5,872 nucleotides of DNA from an uncultured Clostridia bacterium (GCA_934230055.1 CAKQEE010000073.1:1-5872), one strand, 5' to 3'. Positions 1 through 5,872 are shown, counted from the stretch's first letter. Notes: generated by a model from the letters alone, not told the origin. Numbers and translations: made by a program.

Positions 1-168
1 GTCTACGCCGTGGCGCGCGCAACAAATATCCGCAATTTCGGCGTTTTCTACGGACACGGCAAGGTTAAGTTTTTCCTCGGACCTGACGATCGCCTCGAAA
101 AGTTGGCGCGGCATCGCCTGATCTTCCACTATCATAACGTTTATTTTGTCGCTTTGTTTATCGCTCAT
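1..168 (-). CDS. Response regulator, N-terminal receiver part (cut by left edge)
   Basis: This is the first 56 codons of a response regulator that continues past the left edge. The start of a receiver domain is visible: a beta-strand INVMIVEDQ (residues 9-17) carrying the acidic pair E15-D16 that binds Mg2+, followed by an amphipathic helix (MPRQLFEAIVRSEE) and a second strand (LNLAVSV). The phospho-accepting aspartate would come directly after the last visible residue (D56) and is outside the window. The ATG at 168 was chosen because an AAGGAG site lies 10 nt upstream and the receiver strand begins a few residues in. The start overlaps the end of the kinase gene by 11 nt, which points to translational coupling and makes it the cognate partner. 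The kinase has a NarX/LuxR-system type ATPase end, so a NarL-type regulator with a C-terminal HTH is the likely full protein; that part is inference. Confidence 0.92.
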   Translation of the reverse strand, partial: MSDKQSDKINVMIVEDQAMPRQLFEAIVRSEEKLNLAVSVENAEIADICCARHGVD

Positions 169-2632
169 TATTTTCCGTCTCCTTGGGAATGGTTATCGAA
201 AGAGAAAATTGCGGCGAGCCTTTCACCGTCATTTGTCCGCCCGCATTTTCCGTCATCGTACGCAGGCTTGAAAGCCCGCCGCCCTCTTTAATTTCACCCG
301 TAGGCGGCTCGCCGTTGTTTTTAAAAGTCACGGTATAAGCTTTTTCGCTTTCGATATAGCTTACGTAAAGCTCCGTGCCATCCGCATGGCGCGCCGTGTT
401 TACCACGCACTCGAACAACGCGCTCGCAAATATCTTTTCCGCTACGGTGCTTTTTTTCGGACGAATGCCGTCGTAAAATATTTTAACGTCCACGCTCGCC
501 GCCGTTTTTTCCGCTTCCGAAAATTTATCGTCGTCGCTATCCTCGAAAACGCATATCAGCTTCGGTACATCGTTCCAAGCGGATATAAGCGACTTTCTGT
601 CGTAATCGCCCTGCAAAAGGGATTTTTTGGTGCGAAGTATAAGCGACCCCAAATTGCTATGCACCTTTACCCTTGCGGCAAGCGTTTCGCGCTCTCTCGT
701 TACTTCCGCAACCGTTTCGCCGTATTTACGGAGACGTATATTCATTTCGTGCAGGTTTTCATTCTTCTTTTCCGTTTCCTTTTTAAGCACAAGTTCTTCG
801 GTTATATCCGTTCCGGAAATTTCATAAACGGTTTTGCCGCCCGCTTCGTGCGCGATGCGTTTATAACAGGTTGCGCTTCCGTCCGCGCGCTCCGCTATAA
901 CCGAGCCTTCGCTCTGATATAAATTAACGCCTTTCGCCGCTTTGCCGCCGCACATATTCTCCCAAAACGCTTTGCCGTCGTATAACGGTTCGCCCGTAAT
1001 TTCCCTGCACTCGCGGTCTATGCGGAAATTCAAAAGAAGAACCCTGCCCGATTCGTCGTAAAAACACAGCCCCGAAGAAAGCGCGTTTATAGCCTCTTTT
1101 ACGGACATCGCCGTAATGCCCGAAAGTCTTTTTTTCACGACTAAAACAAGGCACGCGGAAAGCTTCGGCAACGCGTTTTCTATACAGTCCTCGAAAAAAT
1201 CGAATATAAGCTCTATCTGCTTGGTGGGAAATTCGCCCTCTCCGTTTGAAAAAACGGAAGAATACACGTTGCAAAAAGTAAGCGCGTCGGCAGATTCGCG
1301 CAATGAGTAAACAAGCTCCGCAAACGAAATTTTGCCGCTTGTGTTCATCAAAGTAAGGTTACTGCGGCGTTTAAGAAACACCCCGTAAACCACGGCATAT
1401 CGAAGTGCTTCGTCCTTTTCCTCGTCCGTTACCGCCTTGGCAAACTTTTTTCCGATTTTTTTAAGTTGCGGGCGGGCAATGTCGAAAATGCCCTTATATA
1501 AATTGTTTTGCTCTTCTATTTTGGAGCGTTGCTCTTTAAGCCTGTTTTCCGCGCCTATAAGCTCAGCTTCTTCCGCGAGAGTCGCGTTGATTTCCGCAAG
1601 GTCGGCGTTGATTTTGTTGATAACGGAAGAGTCCTCCGTCCAGAAAACTTCGCCGCCCGTAATACCCTTCGCTTTAAGCGAAACGTCCTTCGAGAGTGCG
1701 ATTTCGCCGTTCAAAAAAGCCCCCGCGGCTTGTTCGTGCGTGATAACGGGCGCGTTTTCGGAGGAAAGAACCACGTCGAAATTGCCGTCCGTTATAACCG
1801 CGGAAACGTTCGCCACGTCGAAGAACCGAGCGTATTCCGTATTTGAAGGAATAAATCCTATCGCGATAAGGCTTTCGCACACGATAACCACGCTGAAAAC
1901 GACGGTTTCCGGCATCTTTATAAACGCGGGATTGAAAACTTCTCGCAGAATACAGCACGCAAGGCAAAAAAGAAACAATCCGAGCGGCAACCACGCGTTT
2001 TTGCGGCAATAAGATATTCTGCATTTTACAAAAAGCAACACGCCGATGGCAAGATACAGCCCCGCTATCCAGCCGAGAATGAGATAGTACCCCCACTCCC
2101 ATGTATAAATTTTGCCCGCGTTCGGCAAGCCTTCCGCAAAAGAAAAAACCTGTTCGTGAACGTCGTTTGTAAATACCAGAATAATCAAAAGGACTGCGGG
2201 AATAAACAGCAAATTCCAACGCGCGGAAAGCGGTTTTTTGCCTTTTTCGGGCATACCGAGAACGGTAATAAAAAGCACCGCGGGCGCAAGACATTGCGGG
2301 ATATAGTAAGAATACCAAAGATACCTTTCCGCCGTTTTGTCGTATACCACGTTGTACTTTACAAGCTTTAATAAAAGCACCGAACTCATAAGAATAATAG
2401 TGGCGGCAAGCCCTACGCGAACGTTTCTTTCCGAAACGCGGTCTGCAACCGAAACAGTCCAGTAAGCAAGGATTCCGAAAAAAACGCATTGCGCTACGAG
2501 TGCGATGAGTTTTTCCGTATTTTTATCGGCGATACCGTCGTCTATTTGTTGTAAAGCGCACGAGGCTATAAACAGCAACCCCGCAAACACGTAGGGCAAA
2601 ACGTTTTTCTTTTTCGATTCGATTATGCCCAT
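158..2632 (-). CDS. Membrane sensor histidine kinase, multi-TM sensor + PAS + ATPase
   Basis: This 824-residue protein senses an unknown signal and should phosphorylate the regulator encoded next to it. Hydrophobic segments near residues 12-28, 43-60, 73-92, 108-125, 140-154, 182-203, 214-228 and 243-261 form a 7-8 span N-terminal module resembling the 7TM sensor of clostridial kinases. A region at 270-330 of unclear fold and a charged helix at 335-378 follow. Residues about 380-500 contain the KRRSNL stretch (421-426) and look like a kinase-type helical segment without a phospho-His. A PAS domain spans about 508-612 and ends in GTDITEE. A second helical linker leads to the likely phospho-site H658 (KVHSNLGS). 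The ATPase domain (725-817) has N-box E741/N745/H749, NNGEPP (772-777) and the glycine loop GGGL (784-787). The ATG has an AAGGAG site 9 nt upstream. The ligand cannot be read from sequence. The acid usually following the His is replaced by Ser. Confidence 0.93.
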   Translation of the reverse strand: MGIIESKKKNVLPYVFAGLLFIASCALQQIDDGIADKNTEKLIALVAQCVFFGILAYWTVSVADRVSERNVRVGLAATIILMSSVLLLKLVKYNVVYDKTAERYLWYSYYIPQCLAPAVLFITVLGMPEKGKKPLSARWNLLFIPAVLLIILVFTNDVHEQVFSFAEGLPNAGKIYTWEWGYYLILGWIAGLYLAIGVLLFVKCRISYCRKNAWLPLGLFLFCLACCILREVFNPAFIKMPETVVFSVVIVCESLIAIGFIPSNTEYARFFDVANVSAVITDGNFDVVLSSENAPVITHEQAAGAFLNGEIALSKDVSLKAKGITGGEVFWTEDSSVINKINADLAEINATLAEEAELIGAENRLKEQRSKIEEQNNLYKGIFDIARPQLKKIGKKFAKAVTDEEKDEALRYAVVYGVFLKRRSNLTLMNTSGKISFAELVYSLRESADALTFCNVYSSVFSNGEGEFPTKQIELIFDFFEDCIENALPKLSACLVLVVKKRLSGITAMSVKEAINALSSGLCFYDESGRVLLLNFRIDRECREITGEPLYDGKAFWENMCGGKAAKGVNLYQSEGSVIAERADGSATCYKRIAHEAGGKTVYEISGTDITEELVLKKETEKKNENLHEMNIRLRKYGETVAEVTRERETLAARVKVHSNLGSLILRTKKSLLQGDYDRKSLISAWNDVPKLICVFEDSDDDKFSEAEKTAASVDVKIFYDGIRPKKSTVAEKIFASALFECVVNTARHADGTELYVSYIESEKAYTVTFKNNGEPPTGEIKEGGGLSSLRTMTENAGGQMTVKGSPQFSLSITIPKETENNER
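178..184 (-). promoter_or_regulatory. Ribosome binding site of the response regulator
   Basis: AAGGAGA on the minus strand, 10 nt before the ATG at 168. It lies inside the last codons of the kinase gene and supports independent or coupled initiation of the overlapping regulator gene. Confidence 0.75.
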
Positions 2633-2640
2633 CGGGGGTT

Positions 2641-2648
2641 GCTCCTTT
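2641..2648 (-). promoter_or_regulatory. Ribosome binding site of the histidine kinase
   Basis: AAAGGAGC on the minus strand, with the AAGGAG core ending 9 nt before the ATG at 2632. It fixes the kinase start and matches the spacing seen at the preferred ftsA start. Confidence 0.8.
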
Positions 2649-2661
2649 GTCGGTTTTCTGC

Positions 2662-2690
2662 ATTATAACATACTTTCCTCAGTTTTTCAA
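2662..2690 (-). promoter_or_regulatory. Sigma-A type promoter of the two-component operon
   Basis: On the minus strand TTGAAA (2690-2685) is separated by exactly 17 nt from TATAAT (2667-2662), and TG-T directly before the -10 makes it an extended -10 promoter. Transcription should start near position 2655, giving a leader of about 23 nt before the kinase ATG with the ribosome binding site inside it. The near-consensus match suggests a housekeeping promoter independent of the ftsZ transcript. I see no obvious regulator operator within it. Confidence 0.85.
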
Positions 2691-2772
2691 GCGCATTGGC
2701 TTTTATGCGGGCGTTATAGCCGAAAAAAGAAACACTTTTAATCGGCATAAGTTATATAGATTTAAAGTACGA

Positions 2773-2816
2773 AACGCCCGTGCCGACGAATTTCGTCGGC
2801 ACGGGCGTTCTTTTTT
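2773..2816 (+). terminator. Long perfect palindrome followed by T-run (terminator-like)
   Basis: AACGCCCGTGCCGACGAA (2773-2790) is followed by one T and its exact reverse complement (2792-2809), giving 18-nt arms; in RNA the innermost pairs would open into a small loop. On the plus strand a C and six Ts (2811-2816) follow, the layout of an intrinsic terminator. Read on the minus strand, the direction of all genes here, the hairpin is followed by TTTCGTACTTTAAATC, a poorer U-tract. It lies about 100 nt past the ftsZ stop and about 83 nt before the kinase promoter, so it probably separates the two transcripts and may work in both directions. The structure is certain; its function as a terminator, and for which strand, is inferred. 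Confidence 0.65.
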
Positions 2817-2855
2817 GAATAAAATTTCGGGTTTTACGCCTTGCTTATTATTCTT

Positions 2856-2875
2856 ATATTATATTGATATAATAT
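2856..2875. repeat. AT-only perfect inverted repeat
   Basis: ATATTATAT (2856-2864), a TG spacer, and its exact reverse complement (2867-2875). Each strand contains a TATAAT hexamer inside the repeat, but neither has a convincing -35 element at 16-18 nt. It could be a protein-binding operator, a cruciform-prone spot, or simple low-complexity sequence. Confidence 0.5.
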
Positions 2876-2879
2876 TGTC

Positions 2880-2904
2880 GGCGTCGTCGTTATTTCCTGA
2901 CGCC
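2880..2904 (-). terminator. Weak hairpin directly after ftsZ
   Basis: GGCGTC (2904-2899 on the minus strand) can pair with GACGCC (2885-2880) across a 13-nt loop, starting 8 nt after the ftsZ stop. AT-rich sequence follows but there is no U-run, so it is at best a weak terminator or a 3'-end protecting hairpin. Confidence 0.3.
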
Positions 2905-2912
2905 GCGCTTAT

Positions 2913-4214
2913 TTATTTCTTGCCGAAGAGCTTTCTCATAAAGGGCGGCAAACTGCTTTTGCTTTCCTCTGCGCGAGAATTTGCCGCGGGTGCGGGTTCT
3001 TTTACTTCCGCTCTCGGATAAACGGGCGTTTGCGGCGCGTTTACGGGCGCGGAAACGGTTGCCGTTCTTTGCATACCGCTCATATCGAGGGTAACTTTCT
3101 CGTGCTTTTCTTCGCTGTTTTCAAGCTCGCGGAGAAGGGGCGGAACGTTGCTTTCCGCTCTGCCGTTGTTAAAACTTATGGTAGGTCTTATCACGGGCTT
3201 TTCCTGCGGCTTCGGCTCGGGCTTCTTTTCTTCCGCTTTCGCTTCCTGCTCTTCGTTGGATTCGGAAGAGAAACCGGTTGCGATAACGGTTATCTTAACT
3301 TCGTCTACCATGCTTTCGTCGAGCGTGGTACCGAAAATTATGTTCGCGGAAGCGTCTATTATACCCTGAACCAAGGTCGCCGCTTCGTTTACTTCGTTAA
3401 GCATAAGGTCTTTGCCGCCGGTTACGTTAAGAATAACGGATCTCGCGCCCTCGATAGTGGTTTCGAGAAGCGGGCTGGAAACGGCTTGTCTTACCGCTTC
3501 GATAATTCTGTTTTCGCCTTTCGCTCTGCCTACGCCCATGTGCGCAAGTCCCTGATTTCTCATAACCGTGTTTACGTCCGCAAAGTCGAGGTTGATGAGA
3601 GAGGGCGTTGCGATAAGGTCTACTATGCCTACGATACCCTGTTTCAACATATCGTCCGCAACCTTAAACGCGTCGAGCATACCGATTTGAGCGGGTAAGA
3701 ACTGCAAAAGCTTGTCGTTAGGAATAATAACCAAGGTATCTACGTATTTTTTGAGGTTTGCGATACCCTTGTTTGCGTTTTCGCCGCGAACCCTTCCTTC
3801 AAAAGAGAAGGGCTTGGTTACTACCGCAACGGTAAGTATATCCATTTCGCGCGCGATTCTCGCTATAACGGAAGCCGCGCCCGTGCCTGTGCCGCCGCCC
3901 ATTCCTGCGGCTATAAAAAGAAGATCCGTTCCTTCGAGAAGGGAAGCGATTTCGTCTTTGCTTTCCTCTGCCGCCGCTTCGCCCACGTTGGGATCGCTGC
4001 CCGCGCCGAGTCCTTTGGTAAGCCTTTCGCCTATCTGAATACATCTTTCCGCTTTGGAAAGAAGAAGAGCCTGATTATCGGTGTTGACCGCGATGAATTC
4101 CGCGCTCGTAACGTTCGACTCTATCATGCTGTTGATAGCGTTGCAACCGCCGCCTCCTACGCCGAGAACTCTGATTACCGCAGAGCTTACCTTAAAGTTA
4201 TCTTGTCCGTACAT
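2913..4214 (-). CDS. ftsZ: Cell division protein FtsZ
   Basis: This 433-residue tubulin-like GTPase polymerises into the division ring and recruits septal wall synthesis. Seen in order: a short N-terminal tail; the nucleotide-binding loop GGGGCNAINSM (20-30); NTDNQALLLSKA (45-56); the tubulin signature GGGTGTG (106-112); and the T7 synergy loop NLDFADV (208-214) with aspartates D210 and D213 that complete the active site of the next subunit. The core ends near residue 315. A charged, proline-rich linker of about 100 residues follows, then the C-terminal binding peptide SLPPFMRKLFGKK (421-433), which in this family docks on FtsA, SepF and other partners. A related motif, NVPPLLREL (356-364), lies within the linker. 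The ATG at 4214 has AGGAGG 7 nt upstream. The gene follows ftsA in the usual order. Identity is certain; the role of the internal motif is not. Confidence 0.99.
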   Translation of the reverse strand: MYGQDNFKVSSAVIRVLGVGGGGCNAINSMIESNVTSAEFIAVNTDNQALLLSKAERCIQIGERLTKGLGAGSDPNVGEAAAEESKDEIASLLEGTDLLFIAAGMGGGTGTGAASVIARIAREMDILTVAVVTKPFSFEGRVRGENANKGIANLKKYVDTLVIIPNDKLLQFLPAQIGMLDAFKVADDMLKQGIVGIVDLIATPSLINLDFADVNTVMRNQGLAHMGVGRAKGENRIIEAVRQAVSSPLLETTIEGARSVILNVTGGKDLMLNEVNEAATLVQGIIDASANIIFGTTLDESMVDEVKITVIATGFSSESNEEQEAKAEEKKPEPKPQEKPVIRPTISFNNGRAESNVPPLLRELENSEEKHEKVTLDMSGMQRTATVSAPVNAPQTPVYPRAEVKEPAPAANSRAEESKSSLPPFMRKLFGKK

Positions 4215-4363
4215 TTTTTGTCCTCCTGTTGAAATAAAAACCTTTCCGATTTCTTTTTTGTTTTTTTATTTTAGGTTTTATTCTTGATTGATATTTTCCT
4301 TTTCGCTCTCAATAAAATTTTCCGATTTATATAAACTCTTCTCTTTATAGCCCGATAAAAGTT
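4215..4363 (-). other. AT-rich ftsA-ftsZ gap, possible leader
   Basis: This 149-nt gap is A-rich on the transcribed strand. It holds an inverted repeat TATAAA-8 nt-TTTATA (4330-4349), a second one GATAAAA-G-TTTTATC (4354-4368) overlapping the ftsA stop, and an imperfect direct repeat built on AAATCGGAAA (around 4243-4253 and 4318-4328). I could not find a -35/-10 pair with proper spacing, so ftsZ may be read from an upstream promoter or from a poorly matching one here. The gap is unusually long for genes presumed to be co-transcribed. Confidence 0.4.
4221..4227 (-). promoter_or_regulatory. Strong ribosome binding site of ftsZ
   Basis: AGGAGGA on the minus strand, the best Shine-Dalgarno match in the window, with 6 A/C bases between it and the ATG. 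It suggests high translation of ftsZ compared with its neighbours, as expected for an abundant ring protein. Confidence 0.9.
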
Positions 4364-5476
4364 TTATCCGAGCGTTAAATCGAGAAGCGAATATAACGAA
4401 GCTTCTTCCGGCTTTCCGAACACCGGAGGTTTGGGCGTAAGCGTTTCCGTAACGCAACCGAGCCTTCCCGAAACGAATTCCTTTGCCCCGCGTATGTGAG
4501 TTATTCCGCCGCCCGTGAGCGACAAAGTAACGTATTCGGGAATGACGTAGCCCGAATTATCCACCGCGTCCGCAACCATTTCGCAAAGGTCGTCTAAACT
4601 TGCTTTTATCGTTTCGCGCACCGTTTCCGCATTGAAATACTCGCCCGAATCGACGTTCACGAGGTCTGCGTTGCCTTCCGCTACCACTCTGCTTAAATTA
4701 ACCTTGCGTTTAAGCGTTTCCGCAATCTCATAGCTTACGCCGAGGTTTTTTATAAGCAACGCGGTTATATATCCGCCGCCGTACCCGAAAGAATTCTGAT
4801 ACAAAATTCCGTCGCCCTGAATAAGGGAAAAGGTGCTAGAAATATGCCCTATATCCAGAATAACGGCTATTCTGTCTCTCGTTTCGGGTTCTAAAAGATA
4901 CATAGCCTCCGCAAGAGAAGCGGAAACGAATTCTATATTTTCTATCCCCACCGCGCGCAAAGCGGGCTTTACCGATTCTATAAAATACTTCGAGCAGGTG
5001 ATGAACGAAAGCCTGCCTTTAAGTATTTCGCTGTATTCGCCCACGGGATTGTTAAGTCTTCTGTAATCGTCCAGCTCGAAAATAACGGCAGAACGATTTA
5101 TTAGCACGCTTTTTGCGGAAGACAAAACGAAAGCCGCGTCGAACAAAGAATCTATGTCTTTATCGTCTATCCTTTTCTTTTTCGGAAAGGAAATCTGACT
5201 GTCTTTAACCGTTACCGAAGTGAATTCCCCCGGAACGCCCACGTATAGAGCGGGTTCCTCTGCGGAAGAATTCGTTATGAAATCCCCGCACTCGTGCAGA
5301 ACGGCTTTCAAGCCTTCCGCGTCGAAAAATTCGCCGTCCGAATAACCGTCGTATAAAAAATCTTTTTTTGCCTTGATAACGAAGGTCTTATTCACGCCGC
5401 GCTCGCCCACTACGGCGGTGATTTTGGAAGAGCCTACGTCTAAAACGGCTACTTGTTTTTTTCGATAAGCACTCAC
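4364..5476 (-). CDS. ftsA: Cell division protein FtsA, short C-terminus
   Basis: This actin-like ATPase normally links FtsZ filaments to the membrane and to the septal enzymes. From the chosen start it is 370 residues. Seen: the phosphate-1 loop LDVGSSKI (12-19), the region of the FtsA-specific 1C subdomain (about 75-160), the phosphate-2 loop VILDIGHISSTFS (205-217) followed by GYGGGYIT, and the adenosine motif LSLTGGGITHI (318-328). It ends with ASLYSLLDLTLG, about where the actin-fold core ends, so the flexible linker and C-terminal amphipathic membrane-targeting helix of typical FtsA (about 420-440 residues) are absent. I prefer the GTG at 5476: AAGGAG lies 9 nt before it and the upstream stop 2 nt before it. 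An in-frame GTG at 5497 would add 7 residues, overlap the upstream gene, and place that AAGGAG inside the coding region. Family identity is strong; membrane attachment is open. Confidence 0.94.
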   Translation of the reverse strand: MSAYRKKQVAVLDVGSSKITAVVGERGVNKTFVIKAKKDFLYDGYSDGEFFDAEGLKAVLHECGDFITNSSAEEPALYVGVPGEFTSVTVKDSQISFPKKKRIDDKDIDSLFDAAFVLSSAKSVLINRSAVIFELDDYRRLNNPVGEYSEILKGRLSFITCSKYFIESVKPALRAVGIENIEFVSASLAEAMYLLEPETRDRIAVILDIGHISSTFSLIQGDGILYQNSFGYGGGYITALLIKNLGVSYEIAETLKRKVNLSRVVAEGNADLVNVDSGEYFNAETVRETIKASLDDLCEMVADAVDNSGYVIPEYVTLSLTGGGITHIRGAKEFVSGRLGCVTETLTPKPPVFGKPEEASLYSLLDLTLG

Positions 5477-5478
5477 CG

Positions 5479-5872
5479 CTATACTCTCCTTACCCACGTT
5501 GCCGTAATATCGCCATCGCTTGACAACACAACCATTATTTCCGAAAAAGTTTTGTAATAATCGGTAGTATGCAAATCGTATACTTCGATAGCCTTTTTCA
5601 TCTTGTCCACGCCGCGCGTTTCGGGATCCGTCGCCGTTATCTTAACGCCCGTATAAGTCGCGAAGGTTGCGTCTTTCAAAATCTTTTCGCTGCTGTCCGT
5701 TATCGTTATTTCCTTGATAACGTCCGTAAGGTTTGCGGAACGCGCCATTTTTATAACCGAATACAAAAGCTCGTCGCAAGAGGTTTTTATAAGCTCGCCG
5801 GCGGCGGTCGTGTATATCGTCGCGGTGATTTTTTCTTCTTCTCTCGAAGAGACGGAAAGTTTTATCTTATCC
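5479..5872 (-). CDS. C-terminal part of candidate FtsQ/DivIB (cut by right edge)
   Basis: The reading frame is open to the right edge, giving 130 codons before the TAG at 5481-5479; the true start is outside the window (an in-frame TTG at 5766 is internal). No membrane segment is visible in this part. The pattern is alternating beta strands and helices: ITATIYTT, a helix around LLYSVIKMARSA, then DVIKEITIT, TYTGVKITATDPE, a helix VDKMKKAIEVY, and a last strand pair ending FSEIMVVLSSDGDITATWVRR. This resembles the C-terminal beta domain of FtsQ/DivIB, where a GVK-type strand is followed by a helix and a closing hydrophobic 'SEI' strand pair. The position immediately before ftsA, with a 2-nt gap, is the usual place of ftsQ/divIB. 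The family's LP-x-x-G type motif is not evident, so the assignment rests mainly on context. If correct, it is a bitopic membrane protein coordinating septal peptidoglycan synthesis. Confidence 0.5.
   Translation of the reverse strand, partial: DKIKLSVSSREEEKITATIYTTAAGELIKTSCDELLYSVIKMARSANLTDVIKEITITDSSEKILKDATFATYTGVKITATDPETRGVDKMKKAIEVYDLHTTDYYKTFSEIMVVLSSDGDITATWVRRV
5486..5491 (-). promoter_or_regulatory. Ribosome binding site deciding the ftsA start
   Basis: AAGGAG on the minus strand lies within the last codons of the upstream gene, 9 nt before GTG at 5476. This spacing favours 5476 over the upstream in-frame GTG at 5497, for which this site would be downstream. Confidence 0.75.

Noticed and set aside
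1437..2012. 191-codon open frame on the plus strand
   Set aside because: Antisense to the kinase; Ser/Ala-rich translation without recognisable motifs.
1674..2489. 271-codon open frame on the minus strand inside the kinase gene
   Set aside because: It lies in another frame of a gene with a clear multi-domain product; the composition (very Arg/Tyr/Ser rich) is that of a frame-shadow and there is no ribosome binding site match.
2841..2873. Plus-strand promoter (TTGCTT ... TATAAT)
   Set aside because: The spacer is 21 nt, and no plus-strand gene follows.
3030..3698. 222-codon open frame on the plus strand
   Set aside because: It is antisense to ftsZ, whose identity is certain; the translation is rich in R, Y, F and V without any domain pattern, as expected for a shadow frame.
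4280..4320. Promoter for ftsZ (TTTATT ... TATCAA, 17 nt apart on the minus strand)
   Set aside because: Only about half of the consensus positions match in an AT-rich stretch; not better than chance.
5477..5497. Upstream GTG start for ftsA adding 7 residues
   Set aside because: The AAGGAG at 5486-5491 would lie inside the coding region and the start would overlap the upstream gene; the GTG at 5476 has proper spacing.
5764..5766. TTG as start of the gene before ftsA
   Set aside because: The frame stays open upstream to the window edge with protein-like sequence, and the TTG falls within a predicted helix.

Overview
The window reads as bacterial chromosome, most likely from the Bacillota (Clostridia-like). 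The reasons are purine-rich AAGGAG/AGGAGG ribosome binding sites before the genes, an FtsZ with a Gram-positive-style core, a histidine kinase with an N-terminal multi-membrane-span sensor of a type common in Clostridia, and AT-rich gaps between genes of moderate G+C. The exact lineage cannot be fixed from this sequence; an uncultured gut Clostridia relative is a guess.

All five supported genes lie on the minus strand, so transcription runs from the right edge to the left edge. At the right is the C-terminal part of a gene cut by the window edge. Its position directly before ftsA and its faint sequence pattern make it a candidate divergent ftsQ/divIB. Its stop codon is followed after 2 nt by the preferred GTG start of ftsA. 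A 149-nt AT-rich gap then leads to ftsZ, which has a strong AGGAGG site. Together these form the end of a division and cell wall (dcw) type cluster: FtsQ organises the septal synthesis machinery, FtsA normally tethers FtsZ to the membrane, and FtsZ is the GTP-driven ring polymer.

Downstream of ftsZ is a 280-nt gap. It holds a weak hairpin just after ftsZ, a perfect AT-rich inverted repeat, a long perfect GC-rich palindrome followed by a T-run on the plus strand, and a near-consensus extended -10 promoter. That promoter drives a two-component operon: an 824-residue membrane sensor histidine kinase and a response regulator that overlaps it by 11 nt and leaves the window after 56 residues.

The points most worth a second look are an FtsZ with a second, internal copy of its C-terminal binding-peptide motif, an FtsA that ends without the usual linker and membrane-targeting helix, a kinase whose presumed phospho-accepting His is not followed by the usual acidic residue, and the orientation of the intergenic palindrome. 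I saw no RNA genes, CRISPR arrays or mobile elements, and no clearly new multi-gene system.
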